Source: Spongiibacter nanhainus (lineage in GTDB: Bacteria > Pseudomonadota > Gammaproteobacteria > Pseudomonadales > Spongiibacteraceae). Taken from it: DNA of 64,000 nt. The notes beneath the pieces are model-generated. The model was not told where the DNA came from and did no database searches. It saw only the letters and a program-made list of their open reading frames with translations. The DNA lies in the NCBI RefSeq assembly GCF_016132545.1, contig NZ_CP066167.1, forward strand, positions 518,501 to 582,500. The letters are read 5' to 3'. A program made the translations under genes and the position numbers. Positions 17,379-27,641 of this stretch are shown piece by piece (position 1 is the stretch's first letter; each line of letters begins with the position of its first letter).

Positions 17379-17453
17379 GGCCCCATTCCATGGGGTGTCC
17401 GCCACGTCAATATTGGAGTTGCCGCCACCACGGTGGGAGTCTTACCCAGATAC

Positions 17454-17481
17454 AAAAAAGGGCGACATCGCTGCCGCCCTT
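17454..17481 (-). terminator. Rho-independent terminator of aceA
   Basis: On the minus strand AAGGGCG and CGCCCTT form a 7-base stem with a 14-base loop followed by TTTT. It begins 27 bases after the aceA stop codon. Confidence 0.8.
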
Positions 17482-17507
17482 CTTTATACACCACTGTACC
17501 TTTGGTA

Positions 17508-19106
17508 TCAGCCAAATTGGTTCATGGTGTTGTCTTTACCACCGGCTTTCAGCGCGGCGTCACCAGCAAAGTACTCTTTGTGGTCGTCGCCGATGTTAGA
17601 GCCAGCCATATCCTGGTGCTTAACCGTAGCGATACCTTCGCGAATCTCTTTGCGCTGAACACCACCAGCGTAGGCCAGCATGCCTTCGTCACCGAAGTAA
17701 CCTTTGGCCAGGTTGTCAGTAGACAGGGCCGCAGTGTGGTAAGTCGGCAGGGTGATCAGGTGGTGGAAGATACCGGCTTCCCGAGACGCGTCGGCCTGGA
17801 AGGTACGGATCTTCTCGTCGGCTTCAGCAGCCAGCTCGGTCTCGTCGTACTCAACGCTCATCAACTTGGCGCGGTCGTAGGCGGAGACGTCTTTACCTGC
17901 TTCACTCCACGCGTCGAACACTTGCTGACGGAAGTTCAGGGTCCAGTTGAAGGACGGGCTGTTGTTGTAGACCAGCTTGGCATTGGGAACCACTTCGCGG
18001 ATACGATTAACCATGCCGCCGATTTGGCCAACGTGGGGCTTCTCGGTCTCGATCCACAGCAGGTCGGCGCCGTTTTGCAGGCTGGTGATGCAGTCCAGTA
18101 CCACGCGGTCTTCGCCAGAGCCGGGCTTGAATTGGAACAGGCCGCTTTGCAGACGCTTGGGCTTGAGCAGTTTGCCGTTGGCTTTGATGACCACGTCGCC
18201 ATTGTTGATGTCGGCGGCGCTATCAATGTAATCGCCGTCCAGGAAGGCGTTGTACTGGTCGCCCAGGTCGCCGGGCTCGTTAGTTACGGCGATTTGCTTG
18301 GTCAGGCCGGCGCCCAGAGAGTCGGTACGGGCAACGATAACACCATTGTCCACGCCCAGCTCCAGGAAGGCGTAGCGCACGGCGCGGATCTTGGCCAGGA
18401 AGTCCTCGTGGGGAACGGTAACTTTACCGTCCTGGTGGCCGCACTGCTTCTCGTCGGAAACCTGGTTTTCGATTTGGATACAGCAGGCACCCGCCTCGAT
18501 CAGTTTTTTGGCCAGCAGGTAGGTCGCCTCGGCATTACCAAAGCCAGCGTCGATGTCGGCAATGATGGGCACCACGTGGGTTTCAAAATTGTCGATTTTG
18601 GCAGTGATTTCCTCGGCCTTGGCGGTATCGCCAGCGTCACGGGCGGCATCCAGGTCACGGAACAGGTGGTTCAGTTCCCAGGCGTCTGCTTGCTTAAGGA
18701 AGGTGTACAGCTCGCGAATCAGGTCGGCAACCACTGTTTTCTCGTGCATGGACTGGTCGGGCAGAGGGCCGAACTCAGAGCGCAGCGCCGCAACCATCCA
18801 GCCAGACAGGTACAAGTAGCGCTTGTCGGTGTGGCCGAAGTGCTTTTTGATGGAGATCAGCTTTTGTTGGCCGATAAAGCCGTGCCAGCAGCCCAGTGAC
18901 TGGGTGTACTTGCTGGTGTCAGCATCGTACTCGTCCATGTCTTTGCGCATGATATCGGCGGTGTACTTGGCGATATCCAGGTGCGTGTTGAAACGGTTCT
19001 GGGTTTTCATGCGGGCGGCATATTCTGGATTGATATCTCTCCAGCCGCTGCCCATGGCTTCGCGAAGATTTGCGATCGCTTGGATGTCTTGTTGATAGTT
19101 GGACAT
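17508..19106 (-). CDS. aceA: Isocitrate lyase (long form)
   Basis: Isocitrate lyase splits isocitrate to glyoxylate and succinate, the first step of the glyoxylate bypass. From the ATG at 19106 the protein has 532 residues, the long form found in Pseudomonas (531) rather than the 434-residue enteric form. The catalytic loop is KQCGH at 220-224 with Cys222, and the metal-binding ADIDAGFG is at 183-190. A TTG two codons upstream opens the frame but the ATG has the better-spaced GGAAGG. The gene is divergent from glcB across 323 bases, so the two bypass enzymes could share regulation. Confidence 0.97.
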   Translation of the reverse strand: MSNYQQDIQAIANLREAMGSGWRDINPEYAARMKTQNRFNTHLDIAKYTADIMRKDMDEYDADTSKYTQSLGCWHGFIGQQKLISIKKHFGHTDKRYLYLSGWMVAALRSEFGPLPDQSMHEKTVVADLIRELYTFLKQADAWELNHLFRDLDAARDAGDTAKAEEITAKIDNFETHVVPIIADIDAGFGNAEATYLLAKKLIEAGACCIQIENQVSDEKQCGHQDGKVTVPHEDFLAKIRAVRYAFLELGVDNGVIVARTDSLGAGLTKQIAVTNEPGDLGDQYNAFLDGDYIDSAADINNGDVVIKANGKLLKPKRLQSGLFQFKPGSGEDRVVLDCITSLQNGADLLWIETEKPHVGQIGGMVNRIREVVPNAKLVYNNSPSFNWTLNFRQQVFDAWSEAGKDVSAYDRAKLMSVEYDETELAAEADEKIRTFQADASREAGIFHHLITLPTYHTAALSTDNLAKGYFGDEGMLAYAGGVQRKEIREGIATVKHQDMAGSNIGDDHKEYFAGDAALKAGGKDNTMNQFG

Positions 19107-19340
19107 AATCAATCCCTTCCTGCGTGTGGCGTTAGTGGTACACGCTGCGCAGTGTAGGCCTATGGGGCGAATTAATCTAATTTATAGTTTTTATTCCCGC
19201 TATTTTTTTGGGAAATCTTTGGTGGGGCGAACCGCTTGGCTATTTATAGGTAATTTTTCAGCCAGTTCGGGGCCTGAGGGATAGAAGATAACACAGTGAA
19301 AACATTTATGGCGTGAATAGCGCCAATAATATGGATAAAT

Positions 19341-19369
19341 TTGCGGAATTATAAAACCGGCACTAGGAT
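19341..19369 (+). promoter_or_regulatory. Candidate sigma-70 promoter of glcB
   Basis: TTGCGG (19341-19346) and TAGGAT (19364-19369) are separated by exactly 17 bases and sit 61 bases upstream of the glcB start. The rest of the 323-base aceA-glcB gap is AT-rich compared with its surroundings and shows no gene; GGCG and GCGCC around 19307-19325 form a small imperfect repeat. Confidence 0.45.
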
Positions 19370-19429
19370 AGAGTCACGTAAACGCCCGGGGTGGTTGTTC
19401 GCCCCTGCGCATTGTGTGAGGAAATCCCC

Positions 19430-21631
19430 GTGTCTGATCAAACTGCTTCCAGCCCAGCCAACCAACGCATCGAGCACAGCGGCTTACAGATTGCCGAGGT
19501 ATTGTACACCCTGGTGAACGAGCGCATTGCGCCGGGGACTGGCATCGAGCCCGATCATTTCTGGAGCGAGCTGGCTGCCATCCTTAAAGACTTGGCGCCT
19601 CGCAACGCCGAGCTGCTGGCCAAGCGCGATGCTATTCAGGCGCAGATTGACCAGTGGCACAGAGACAACCCCGGTGCGATTGAGCCTGCCGCTTATAAAG
19701 GCTTTTTGCAGGAAATTGGCTACTTGCTTCCAGAGCCGGCTGACTTCTCTATTACAACAGAAAATGTCGACGCCGAAATCGCCACCCTCGCTGGCCCCCA
19801 GCTAGTGGTGCCGGTAATGAATGCCCGCTACGCACTCAACGCGGCCAACGCCCGTTGGGGTAGCCTCTACGACGCACTGTACGGCACCGATGTTATCCCT
19901 GAAGACGGTGGCGCTGAAAAAGCCGGCGCCTACAACCCGGTGCGCGGTGACAAGGTTATTGCCTACGCCAAGGCCTTCCTCGACCGCCACGCGCCTTTGG
20001 CGGCAGGCAGCTATGCCGATGCCGCCGCCCTGCGGGTGGCCAACGGTGCCCTGCAGATCGTGTTGAAAGACGGCGCCACCACCGAGCTACAAAACGCGGA
20101 GCAATTTGCCGGCTTTGCTGGCGATGCCAGCGCGCCCACCAATGTACTGCTGGCTAACAACGGTCTGCATATCGATATTCAGATCGATGGCAGCCATCCG
20201 ATCGGCAAAACCGATCTCGCAGGCATCAAAGACGTGGTGCTGGAGTCAGCCCTCACCACCATCCAGGACTGCGAGGACTCCGTCGCCGCCGTCGATGCCG
20301 AAGACAAAGCCCTGGTCTACAGCAACTGGCTGGGTCTGATGAAGGGCGATCTGGAGGAGCAGCTGGAAAAGGGCGGCAAAACTCTGACCCGTCGCATGGC
20401 GGCTGACCGCACTTTTACCGCCCCGGACGGCAGCGAAAAAATCCTCCACGGCCGCAGCTTGTTGCTGGTGCGTAATGTCGGCCACCTGATGACCAATCCG
20501 GCGATTCTCGATCCCCAGGGTAATGAAGTCCCGGAAGGCATTATGGATGCCATGGTTACCGGCCTGGCGTCTATTCACGATCTCAAAAATACCGGCGCGC
20601 TTAGCAATAGCCGCACTGGCAGTGTCTATATTGTTAAGCCGAAAATGCACGGTCCTGAAGAGGTCGCCTTCGCTGCCGAGCTGTTTAGCCGGGTAGAAGA
20701 CGCGCTGGGTCTGGCTCGAAATACCCTGAAGATCGGCATTATGGACGAGGAGCGTCGCACCACGGTCAATCTAAAAGCTTGTATCGAAGCCGCCAAAGAG
20801 CGAGTGATTTTTATCAACACCGGCTTTTTGGACCGTACCGGCGATGAGATTCATACCTCCATGGAAGCCGGTGCCTTTGTCCGCAAAGCCGATATGAAGC
20901 AGCAGGCCTGGATCAAAGCTTACGAAGATTGGAACGTGGATATCGGCCTGGCCACCGGCCTCAGCGGCCGTGCCCAAATCGGTAAAGGCATGTGGGCCAT
21001 GCCCGATGAAATGGCGGCAATGATGGAGGCCAAAATCGGCCACCCCAAATCCGGGGCCAACTGCGCCTGGGTGCCTTCACCGACCGCGGCAACACTGCAC
21101 GTGATGCACTACCACCAGGTCGACGTTTTGAGCCTGCACGAGCAGATCGCCCAGCGTCAGCGCGCCGCCTTGGACGACATTCTCACCGTGCCGCTGGCTG
21201 CAGAAACCAACTGGTCTGCCGACGAGATTCAGCAAGAGCTGGATAACAATGCCCAGGGCATCCTCGGTTATGTGGTGCGCTGGATCGACCAGGGTGTCGG
21301 TTGTTCCAAGGTGCCCGATATTAACGATGTTGGCCTGATGGAAGACCGCGCCACGTTGCGTATCTCCAGTCAGCATATTGCCAACTGGTTGCGCCACGGT
21401 GTGTGCAGCGAAGAGCAGGTGATGGAGACCCTCAAGCGCATGGCGGCGGTGGTGGATCGTCAAAATGCCGGCGACCCCGAGTACATCAATATGGCGCCCA
21501 ACTTTGACGATAGCGTGGCTTTTCAGGCTGCCTGTGAGTTGGTCTTCAAAGGTTGCGAGCAGCCTAACGGCTACACTGAGCCGGTTTTGCACCGTCGCCG
21601 TATCGAGTTCAAGGCCAAACACGGCCGTTAA
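19430..21631 (+). CDS. glcB: Malate synthase G
   Basis: The enzyme condenses glyoxylate with acetyl-CoA to malate, the second step of the glyoxylate bypass. I start it at the GTG at 19430, preceded by GAGGAA; this gives [13 protein letters not shown] and 733 residues, close to the 723 of E. coli GlcB. The frame is open further upstream but without a plausible start. The TIM-barrel core is visible with [35 protein letters not shown], and [13 protein letters not shown] (glyoxylate and magnesium site). The gene ends before a strong terminator. The monomeric G form together with long-form AceA is the pattern seen in pseudomonads. Confidence 0.97.
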   Translation: MSDQTASSPANQRIEHSGLQIAEVLYTLVNERIAPGTGIEPDHFWSELAAILKDLAPRNAELLAKRDAIQAQIDQWHRDNPGAIEPAAYKGFLQEIGYLLPEPADFSITTENVDAEIATLAGPQLVVPVMNARYALNAANARWGSLYDALYGTDVIPEDGGAEKAGAYNPVRGDKVIAYAKAFLDRHAPLAAGSYADAAALRVANGALQIVLKDGATTELQNAEQFAGFAGDASAPTNVLLANNGLHIDIQIDGSHPIGKTDLAGIKDVVLESALTTIQDCEDSVAAVDAEDKALVYSNWLGLMKGDLEEQLEKGGKTLTRRMAADRTFTAPDGSEKILHGRSLLLVRNVGHLMTNPAILDPQGNEVPEGIMDAMVTGLASIHDLKNTGALSNSRTGSVYIVKPKMHGPEEVAFAAELFSRVEDALGLARNTLKIGIMDEERRTTVNLKACIEAAKERVIFINTGFLDRTGDEIHTSMEAGAFVRKADMKQQAWIKAYEDWNVDIGLATGLSGRAQIGKGMWAMPDEMAAMMEAKIGHPKSGANCAWVPSPTAATLHVMHYHQVDVLSLHEQIAQRQRAALDDILTVPLAAETNWSADEIQQELDNNAQGILGYVVRWIDQGVGCSKVPDINDVGLMEDRATLRISSQHIANWLRHGVCSEEQVMETLKRMAAVVDRQNAGDPEYINMAPNFDDSVAFQAACELVFKGCEQPNGYTEPVLHRRRIEFKAKHGR

Positions 21632-21689
21632 ATTCAGGCCCGGTCCGGTCGCGCAGCTCGGGCCTACCTTTTTCCTGTCAGTGAGGCTT

Positions 21690-21717
21690 GGCCCGGGTTT
21701 GTCCCGGGCCTTTTTTT
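21690..21717 (+). terminator. Rho-independent terminator of glcB
   Basis: GGCCCGGG and CCCGGGCC arms with a TTTGT loop are followed by seven T. The T run abuts the stop codon of the convergent symporter gene, so the hairpin may also slow transcription from the other side. Confidence 0.92.
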
Positions 21718-23062
21718 ATTCTGCGTTTACGCTGACCGTTTGCTTATGCCGCGCGCCGTTAGACAGTGACTGTACCGCAGCACAGGCAACCACATCGCCC
21801 AGTATATTCACCGAAGTCCTGCACATATCCAGTACCCGGTCTACGCCCAATATAAGTGCCACGCCCGCTGCGGGAATGCCAACACCCTCTAGAACCATGC
21901 TCAGAATGATAATGCCTGCCCCCGGTGTTGCTGGTGAACCTATAGAAGCCGCCACGGCCATGGTTACCACAAACAAGTAGTTGGTGAGTCCCAGTTCTAC
22001 CTGAAACACCTGGGCCAGAAAAACGGTTGCCACGCCTTGATATAAGGCCGTGCCTGTCATATTGATTGTGGCGCCCAAGGGGACTAAAAAGCGGGCAATT
22101 TCCGGGTTGATGGCCAGTCTGTTTTCAGCCACTTCCAGGGTGATAGGCATGACTGCTGCCGAGCTGCTGGTGGAGAACGACAGTAGCAATAGTTCGCGAA
22201 CATGGCCGAGAAAGGCGGTAATTTTGATCGTTAGCGTCAGTTTGGCGACGATAATGTACATCCCCGCAACACACAGCAGGCCCACTAAAACAGTGGCGAC
22301 GTAGATCGCCATACCGGTGAGCACTTCAATACCCAAGTTGGCAACCAGCTTGGTGATCAGTCCGAATACCGCCAATGGCGCCAGCATCATTGCCCAGGAC
22401 ACGATGCGCAGGCTCACCTCCTGTAGGGCAGTGAGCAGTTCAAACAGTGGCCGGGATTGTTTGGCGGGAATGGAGAGCAGTGCCGCGCCCAATACGGCGG
22501 CGAATAAGATGACTTGCAGCATCTCGCCGGAGGCCATAGAAGCGAGCGGGTTTTTCGGAATGAGGGCCGACACCTTTGAGGGTAGTTCGGCGGCCTCGGG
22601 GAAGCCCTTGGCAACAGTGCTGGTTAGCGGCGCGACTTGTGCGTCACTGAGCGTGGAGGCGTCGATGTAGTTGCCCGGCTGAATATACAGTGCCAAAGCA
22701 ATACCGATACTGGCCGCCAGAGCGGTGAATGCGGTAATAAACCCCAGGGCGAGAATGCCGTTTTTCTTCATCGCCGAGATATCTTTGTTGGCGGCGAGCC
22801 CGCCAACCACCGAGGCCAGCACCAGCGGTACCACGATCATTTGGATAATGGAAAGAAACAGTTGACCGGGCAGGGCCAGCCAGGCGGTTATGGTGCGAAC
22901 GGTCTCGACGCTGAACAGGCCGAGATCAGGCCCCAGCGCGATACCGGCGAGAATACCCAGGCCCAAGCCGATTAGGACCTTGAGCCACAAGCGGCCGCGG
23001 ATCAGTTTGTCGATGTGTGCTGACAGGGCTTTGAGGGGGGAGAGAATGACCGTATACGCCAT
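21716..23062 (-). CDS. Dicarboxylate/amino acid:cation symporter (DAACS family)
   Basis: This 448-residue inner membrane protein resembles GltP/DctA/SstT transporters that carry glutamate, aspartate or C4-dicarboxylates with sodium or protons. It has about eight membrane segments and two re-entrant loops. The family signature is visible: LLLSFSTSSSAAVMPITL (HP1 serine-rich loop), then GATINMTGTALYQGVATVFLA and ASIGSPATPGAGII (HP2). The N-terminal KVLIGLGLGILAGIALGP is also typical. The substrate cannot be fixed from sequence. The ATG is three bases from the stop of the upstream AarF-like gene, so the two are probably cotranscribed. Confidence 0.92.
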   Translation of the reverse strand: MAYTVILSPLKALSAHIDKLIRGRLWLKVLIGLGLGILAGIALGPDLGLFSVETVRTITAWLALPGQLFLSIIQMIVVPLVLASVVGGLAANKDISAMKKNGILALGFITAFTALAASIGIALALYIQPGNYIDASTLSDAQVAPLTSTVAKGFPEAAELPSKVSALIPKNPLASMASGEMLQVILFAAVLGAALLSIPAKQSRPLFELLTALQEVSLRIVSWAMMLAPLAVFGLITKLVANLGIEVLTGMAIYVATVLVGLLCVAGMYIIVAKLTLTIKITAFLGHVRELLLLSFSTSSSAAVMPITLEVAENRLAINPEIARFLVPLGATINMTGTALYQGVATVFLAQVFQVELGLTNYLFVVTMAVAASIGSPATPGAGIIILSMVLEGVGIPAAGVALILGVDRVLDMCRTSVNILGDVVACAAVQSLSNGARHKQTVSVNAE

Positions 23063-23064
23063 GG

Positions 23065-25110
23065 CTAGGCCGCCGATAATGGCCGTATCATGTCCGCGTT
23101 GTTCAACGCTGGCGGGCTAAATACGGTGACCTTGGGGTCCAGGGATTGCAGCGCCTCTGCCGCCGAGCCCAGGGCTAGACTTAGACCCGCTTTCGCCGGA
23201 AAGCTGAACCAGACTGTCATCAGGTCCTGGATCAGGTCGCGCTGGGGCAGTCCTTGGTAAAGCCCCAGAAATGAGCCAGTCATTGCCGATAGGGACCGGG
23301 ACAAGTGAAGGTACTCGCCGCGCACTGGAATCCCTTGCCGGGACAGGTTGGCCAGCAGGTTGAGCGCTACCTCTATGCGTTTTTTAAGGCCCGACTTGCC
23401 CTCCCGCAGTACGCGGATAGCGTGGCGTAATTCCAGCGGAGTCAGCTCCGCTTGTTGAAAGGTCTTGTCGGCAATTCCGGCAATGTCTTCCAGCGAGGCG
23501 CGAGCTTGCTGGGGATCGGGGGACATGGCAATCAAGCTTTGTGCAGTCGCCTGGGCATTGCAGCTGCAGACCGCAGCGAGGTAGCCCAGCACCGGCCGCC
23601 AGATCTCCCTCAGATCGACGGTGTTGCCCCAGTCGATAAAAAATAACTCGCGCTGGGCGCGGACCATGATATTGCCTTGGTGCAGGTCGCCGTGAAACTC
23701 CTTGTCCACCAGCATATGGGTCAGCATGGCGTGGAGGTATTGGCGGGCAATACGCCGCCGGCGCTTGCGGGATTGGCGCTTGGGTAACTTGGTAAAGGCT
23801 TTGTTCAGGCTCTCGGCGTTCTCTATCAGTTCCATTTCGATAATGCGCCGGGTGCCCCGGTAGACGTCTGGGACATTCCAGTCGGGATTAAAGCGCGCCC
23901 GGTGGCGGAAGCGTTGCTGGTTTTCTGCTTCGGCTTCAAAGTCCAGCTCTTCGCGGAAGCCCTCGACAAAGATGTCGGTCTGGTTCAGCCAGGAATGGAG
24001 GAAGGGCGTGAGCTTGGAGTGGGGAGCCCAGTACTGACTGGTGAGAATAAACAGTTTGATCACAGTTTTGCCGATCAAAAACTCCCGCTCCAGATTGTGC
24101 CGGCCTACTTTCAGCAGCACGGGAACCATGTTGGTGATCCGCTGCTTGTCCTGGCTGGAGTCTCCGGGGGGCGATTCGGCCGGGCGGTAAGCGGTGTAGA
24201 CCGAGGCAATGGAGCCGGACTTGAGGGGCTTTTCCGGATCAAAACCAAAATACAGCCGCTCCGGGCGTTGCTGGAAGGATTCCAGAAAGGCCTGTTCCAC
24301 TTCACTGGCATTCATCGGCTCGACATCTTCCTGGAACACCGCCAGGGCATCGGCCATTTCCTCTGGTAGAAAGTCCGAGTTGGCGGCGGCCACTTGGGCG
24401 ATTTTTATAAAGAAAGGCCCAAACTCCCTAACCATTTGGGCGACGATGTCGGCCTGGGCACGGAAGTCGTCTTCGGGGATCTGGAAAAATGTGCGAATGT
24501 GCCGCAGCGCCTTGATTTGTCGCCGGAAGATTACCAGGTCGCTGCGGATAACACTGACGCCGCCGACGGCGCGCCGCAGTTGCTCATCGTTGCTGCGACG
24601 CAACTCCTTGAGTTGATTCAGGGTGTCGGCAATCAGAGGCTCGTAAGTGCTCAGTAGGATGCGGCCGATATCCAGACCGATTTCTCCCAGCCCACTCAGC
24701 TCCGGCTCGCCGGCCAGCTCGTTAAAGAAATGCCAGAACTCGTCGGTGACTTCCTGGGGTACGACATTGGCCGTAAGCGCTGTGAAGCGGTTCATCATGG
24801 CGCCCATCAGCGCCTCGGTGCTCTGCTCGTTGGGCAGCAGGTTCCACTGGCGCAGACCGTTGGTCAGGCCCCGCAACTGGTCGTTGACTGGGTGCTTGGC
24901 CAGAGCCTTAAACAAGGTGTCGATGGCATGGTGAAGCTCGCCCTCGGTAATGGCAGCGTCGCGGTTTATCAGGTCTGTTAGAGGTGTGATGGCACTATAG
25001 ATGCCCACCGTGCCGGTAGCCAGGTTCTTGGTGAAGCGCAGTGCTTGTTCTGCCCGCTGTCGGAGCCCGGAATCGCCGGGAGCGGCGCGGTTGTCTTGGC
25101 TGTTCGACAA
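23065..25110 (-). CDS. AarF/ABC1/UbiB atypical kinase family protein
   Basis: This 681-residue protein contains the ABC1 (UbiB/ADCK) domain, whose members are atypical kinases or ATPases linked to ubiquinone synthesis and lipid handling. The alanine-rich-loop lysine region, KSGSIASVYTAYRP, and the catalytic loop HGDLHQGN (473-480) with the DWG motif Asp493 are all present. It is longer than UbiB (about 546) because of a helical N-terminal extension (1-190) and it lacks an obvious C-terminal pair of membrane segments. It is not in a ubi operon, so it is likely a paralogue of UbiB rather than UbiB itself. It precedes the symporter gene by two bases. Confidence 0.85.
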   Translation of the reverse strand: MSNSQDNRAAPGDSGLRQRAEQALRFTKNLATGTVGIYSAITPLTDLINRDAAITEGELHHAIDTLFKALAKHPVNDQLRGLTNGLRQWNLLPNEQSTEALMGAMMNRFTALTANVVPQEVTDEFWHFFNELAGEPELSGLGEIGLDIGRILLSTYEPLIADTLNQLKELRRSNDEQLRRAVGGVSVIRSDLVIFRRQIKALRHIRTFFQIPEDDFRAQADIVAQMVREFGPFFIKIAQVAAANSDFLPEEMADALAVFQEDVEPMNASEVEQAFLESFQQRPERLYFGFDPEKPLKSGSIASVYTAYRPAESPPGDSSQDKQRITNMVPVLLKVGRHNLEREFLIGKTVIKLFILTSQYWAPHSKLTPFLHSWLNQTDIFVEGFREELDFEAEAENQQRFRHRARFNPDWNVPDVYRGTRRIIEMELIENAESLNKAFTKLPKRQSRKRRRRIARQYLHAMLTHMLVDKEFHGDLHQGNIMVRAQRELFFIDWGNTVDLREIWRPVLGYLAAVCSCNAQATAQSLIAMSPDPQQARASLEDIAGIADKTFQQAELTPLELRHAIRVLREGKSGLKKRIEVALNLLANLSRQGIPVRGEYLHLSRSLSAMTGSFLGLYQGLPQRDLIQDLMTVWFSFPAKAGLSLALGSAAEALQSLDPKVTVFSPPALNNADMIRPLSAA

Positions 25111-25376
25111 AGTCTGTGTCCTTGCGTTGGCTTCTATGGGCGCACAATCCGGGTGTATAACGATGCGCTTTACTAACTGATTATTATGCGTTTAAGTGGG
25201 CCTAAGGGGAGCCCGAGGCCGACAGGGTTTTCGAGCGCAGTGGCCGACAGATGGGGCTCTGCGAAACGCCCGAGTGCGGATTTATTGTGTTGCAAAGCGC
25301 GATGGCTGACAAGGGCGCGCAAGCAAATGATTTGTGCCTGTCGGCGCTATCACGACGGCGATGGGGTTTGAGAGAT

Positions 25377-26468
25377 ATGGCAAAGGGCGATTCAGAAAAA
25401 CAGCCGGGTGACGGCAAAAGCGGCAAAGCGGCCAAGAAAGAAGGTGGCCGCGGTATTGAGCGGCGTCTGGCGGGTATGCTGAACAGTGCGGCAGGGCTGT
25501 CTGGAAAAGCCTTTAAGCGCGCGGCCAACTCGAGCTTGCTGGCTGACACTCTGTTCAAGTCACCGGAACGCCTGGAGCTAATGGGCAAGGCGGGCCGGGC
25601 CTTGAAGGATATGCGCCAAACCGCGGGCCTGTCGGTGGAGGAATTGTCCTCCATTATCGATCTTAACGACCCCGATATTCTTCGGGCGGTGGAAGAGGGC
25701 AAGACCGGGCTGCCTGTGGACGTTATGCTGCGTTTGGCATCCTACTATTCCCGCAATGACCCACTGCCATTTATTATCCGCTTTTCACGTACTTACCATC
25801 CCTGGTTGAGTCAGTTTCTTAATATGACTGGCCTGGACCGCTTGATGATCAAGGCGGAGCGGGAGCGCAAATTTTTAAAGATTTATCGCAACGTCGACAA
25901 TGCCCGCAAGCTCTCCGACGAAGACTTCGAGGAAGTGCTGGCCTTCACCCGCCGGGCGTTTAATATGGCGCTTCATTTTGCGGAAGACCGGGAGCGGGTG
26001 GAGCCCTCACGCCGCAAGAAAGCCAAGTCGGCAAAAACTAAACACCGGGATAAGGATAAGGCGGCGTCGAGTTCCGGCGCCGACGCCAGCCCGTCCGGCT
26101 CCGGGGGCAATACCGGCGAGACGCCAAAGGCAGAAGCGGAAACGCCACTCACGGAAGAGACTCTGGATCAGCTCGATAGCATGGTGCAATCGGAGTTCGA
26201 GGCCTCAATGGCAGAGGAGGGCGGGGACTCCGATCAGGTGGTTCAGGGCAGACAATCCGAGCCCGATGGCGGTACTGCCCAAGAAGAAAGCGCGGCGACC
26301 AGCGGGCGAGCCGCGGCCCCAAAAAAAGCACCGGCTCGCAAAAAGGCTGCCAGCTCCAATCGGCGTAAGGCCTCTGCCGCCGCGTCGACCCGTCGCAAAG
26401 CCGCCTCCGGGGGATCGAAGGCCGAAAATAAGGCCCCGGTGGGCAGGGAAGATTCCTCAAAAGCGTGA
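25377..26468 (+). CDS. Helix-turn-helix protein with long lysine/alanine-rich tail
   Basis: From the ATG at 25377 the protein has 364 residues in three parts. Residues 1-35 are Lys/Gly-rich. Residues 72-124 form an XRE-type helix-turn-helix (GRALKDMRQTAGLSVEEL, then EEGKTGLPVDVMLRLASYY), followed by a helical region to about 205. Residues 207-364 are of low complexity: first an acidic part and then AAAPKKAPARKKAASSNRR-like repeats resembling histone H1, AlgP and PhaF tails. It probably binds DNA by both the HTH and the tail. The frame is open upstream to about 25251, but the ATG at 25377 begins the recognisable protein. It is divergent from the AarF-like gene. Confidence 0.78.
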   Translation: MAKGDSEKQPGDGKSGKAAKKEGGRGIERRLAGMLNSAAGLSGKAFKRAANSSLLADTLFKSPERLELMGKAGRALKDMRQTAGLSVEELSSIIDLNDPDILRAVEEGKTGLPVDVMLRLASYYSRNDPLPFIIRFSRTYHPWLSQFLNMTGLDRLMIKAERERKFLKIYRNVDNARKLSDEDFEEVLAFTRRAFNMALHFAEDRERVEPSRRKKAKSAKTKHRDKDKAASSSGADASPSGSGGNTGETPKAEAETPLTEETLDQLDSMVQSEFEASMAEEGGDSDQVVQGRQSEPDGGTAQEESAATSGRAAAPKKAPARKKAASSNRRKASAAASTRRKAASGGSKAENKAPVGREDSSKA

Positions 26469-26571
26469 TTTGGGACCTCATAAAGCGGTAATAAATGCAC
26501 AGCGCTGTGGTAGGTGGGGGCGGAAAGCTTCATAATTCCAGCCTATTTTGGTTCTTCTGATTATTAATGCC

Positions 26572-27519
26572 ATGAATTTATCCTGCGTCGATCTCAACCT
26601 GATGGTGTATCTGGATGTGCTGCTTAGGGAGAAAAACGTCACCCGGGCAGCCGAGCAACTGGGCATCACCCAACCAGCACTGAGCAATGGCCTGCGCCGC
26701 CTGCGGGACTTGTTCAATGATCCTCTGCTGGTGCGGACCAGCGAAGGTATGACCCCCACTGAGCGGGCGCTGGAGTTGCAGCCCCAGATTCGCCATATTT
26801 TGGCGTCGGTAGAGCAGGCGGTGCTGCCGGTGAGCGATTTTGAGGTCACCAAAAGCAGCCGGGTGTTTCGGATTATGGCCAGCGACTACGCTGAATCCAC
26901 CCTCCTGACCGCGCTGTTGTTTCAGCTGCGCGAAGACGCACCCAATATCACCTTGGATATTCTTACCCCCAGTGATGTGACCTTTCAGGACCTGGAGCAG
27001 GGCAAAATCGATATGGCGGTAAACCGCTTTGATCGCCTGCCTCAGTCCTTCCATCAGGCGACAGTCTGGCGGGACAGTTTTTCTTGTTTGATGAGTAGCG
27101 AAAACCCCGCCCGGGATAATTTTGATATGGACGCCTTTCTCAGTGCTCCCCATATCTGGGTGAGTAAAACCGGCATGGGGGTGGGTCGGGGGATGAGCCA
27201 CCGCGATAGCCAGCGCTTGGGTTGGGTGGACGAGGCCCTGGCGGAGTTCGGTCATGAGCGGCAAATCCGGGTGTTTACCCGCCACTATCAAGTGGCAGCC
27301 TTGCTGGCGCGCCACCGCGATTTGATTGCCACGCTGCCCACCCAGGTCGCCAAACTCTACGACGACGATCCCCGGGTGGTGATCCGCAAGCCGCCCTTTA
27401 TGATTATCCCCATCGAATTAAAGTTGGCGTGGAGCCCGCTCTTGCAACACGATCCGGGCCACATCTGGTTGCGGCGTAAAATCGTCGATGTGGGACAGGC
27501 AATTATTGATCCTAATTGA
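26572..27519 (+). CDS. LysR family transcriptional regulator
   Basis: The protein (315 residues from the ATG at 26572) has the N-terminal LysR winged HTH: MNLSCVDLNLMVYLDVLLRE, then NVTRAAEQLGITQPALSNGL and RLRDLFNDPLLVRT. The C-terminal two-lobed effector domain runs from about 95 to the end, with SVTF-like and IDMAVNRFD segments. The closest group by memory is the NodD/LinR/PcpR-like branch, which often controls degradation of aromatic or xenobiotic compounds. No catabolic operon is adjacent, so its target cannot be named. Confidence 0.9.
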   Translation: MNLSCVDLNLMVYLDVLLREKNVTRAAEQLGITQPALSNGLRRLRDLFNDPLLVRTSEGMTPTERALELQPQIRHILASVEQAVLPVSDFEVTKSSRVFRIMASDYAESTLLTALLFQLREDAPNITLDILTPSDVTFQDLEQGKIDMAVNRFDRLPQSFHQATVWRDSFSCLMSSENPARDNFDMDAFLSAPHIWVSKTGMGVGRGMSHRDSQRLGWVDEALAEFGHERQIRVFTRHYQVAALLARHRDLIATLPTQVAKLYDDDPRVVIRKPPFMIIPIELKLAWSPLLQHDPGHIWLRRKIVDVGQAIIDPN

Positions 27520-27641
27520 GGGTGCCGACTGCTGTGCTGATTAAACAGTAGGCAGTAATAACCCAACGATTACGGGCGATTACGGATACGCGGCAAGCGC
27601 GCCGGCGCGTAGGCTGAGGCTTTTTGGTGTTGGGAGTCGTA

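Noticed and set aside
17316..18899. A 527-codon open frame on the plus strand opposite aceA.
   Set aside because: It is antisense to a certain gene, has no recognisable domain and follows from the codon pattern of the GC-rich coding strand. Similar long antisense frames opposite typA (8110-9333) were rejected for the same reason.
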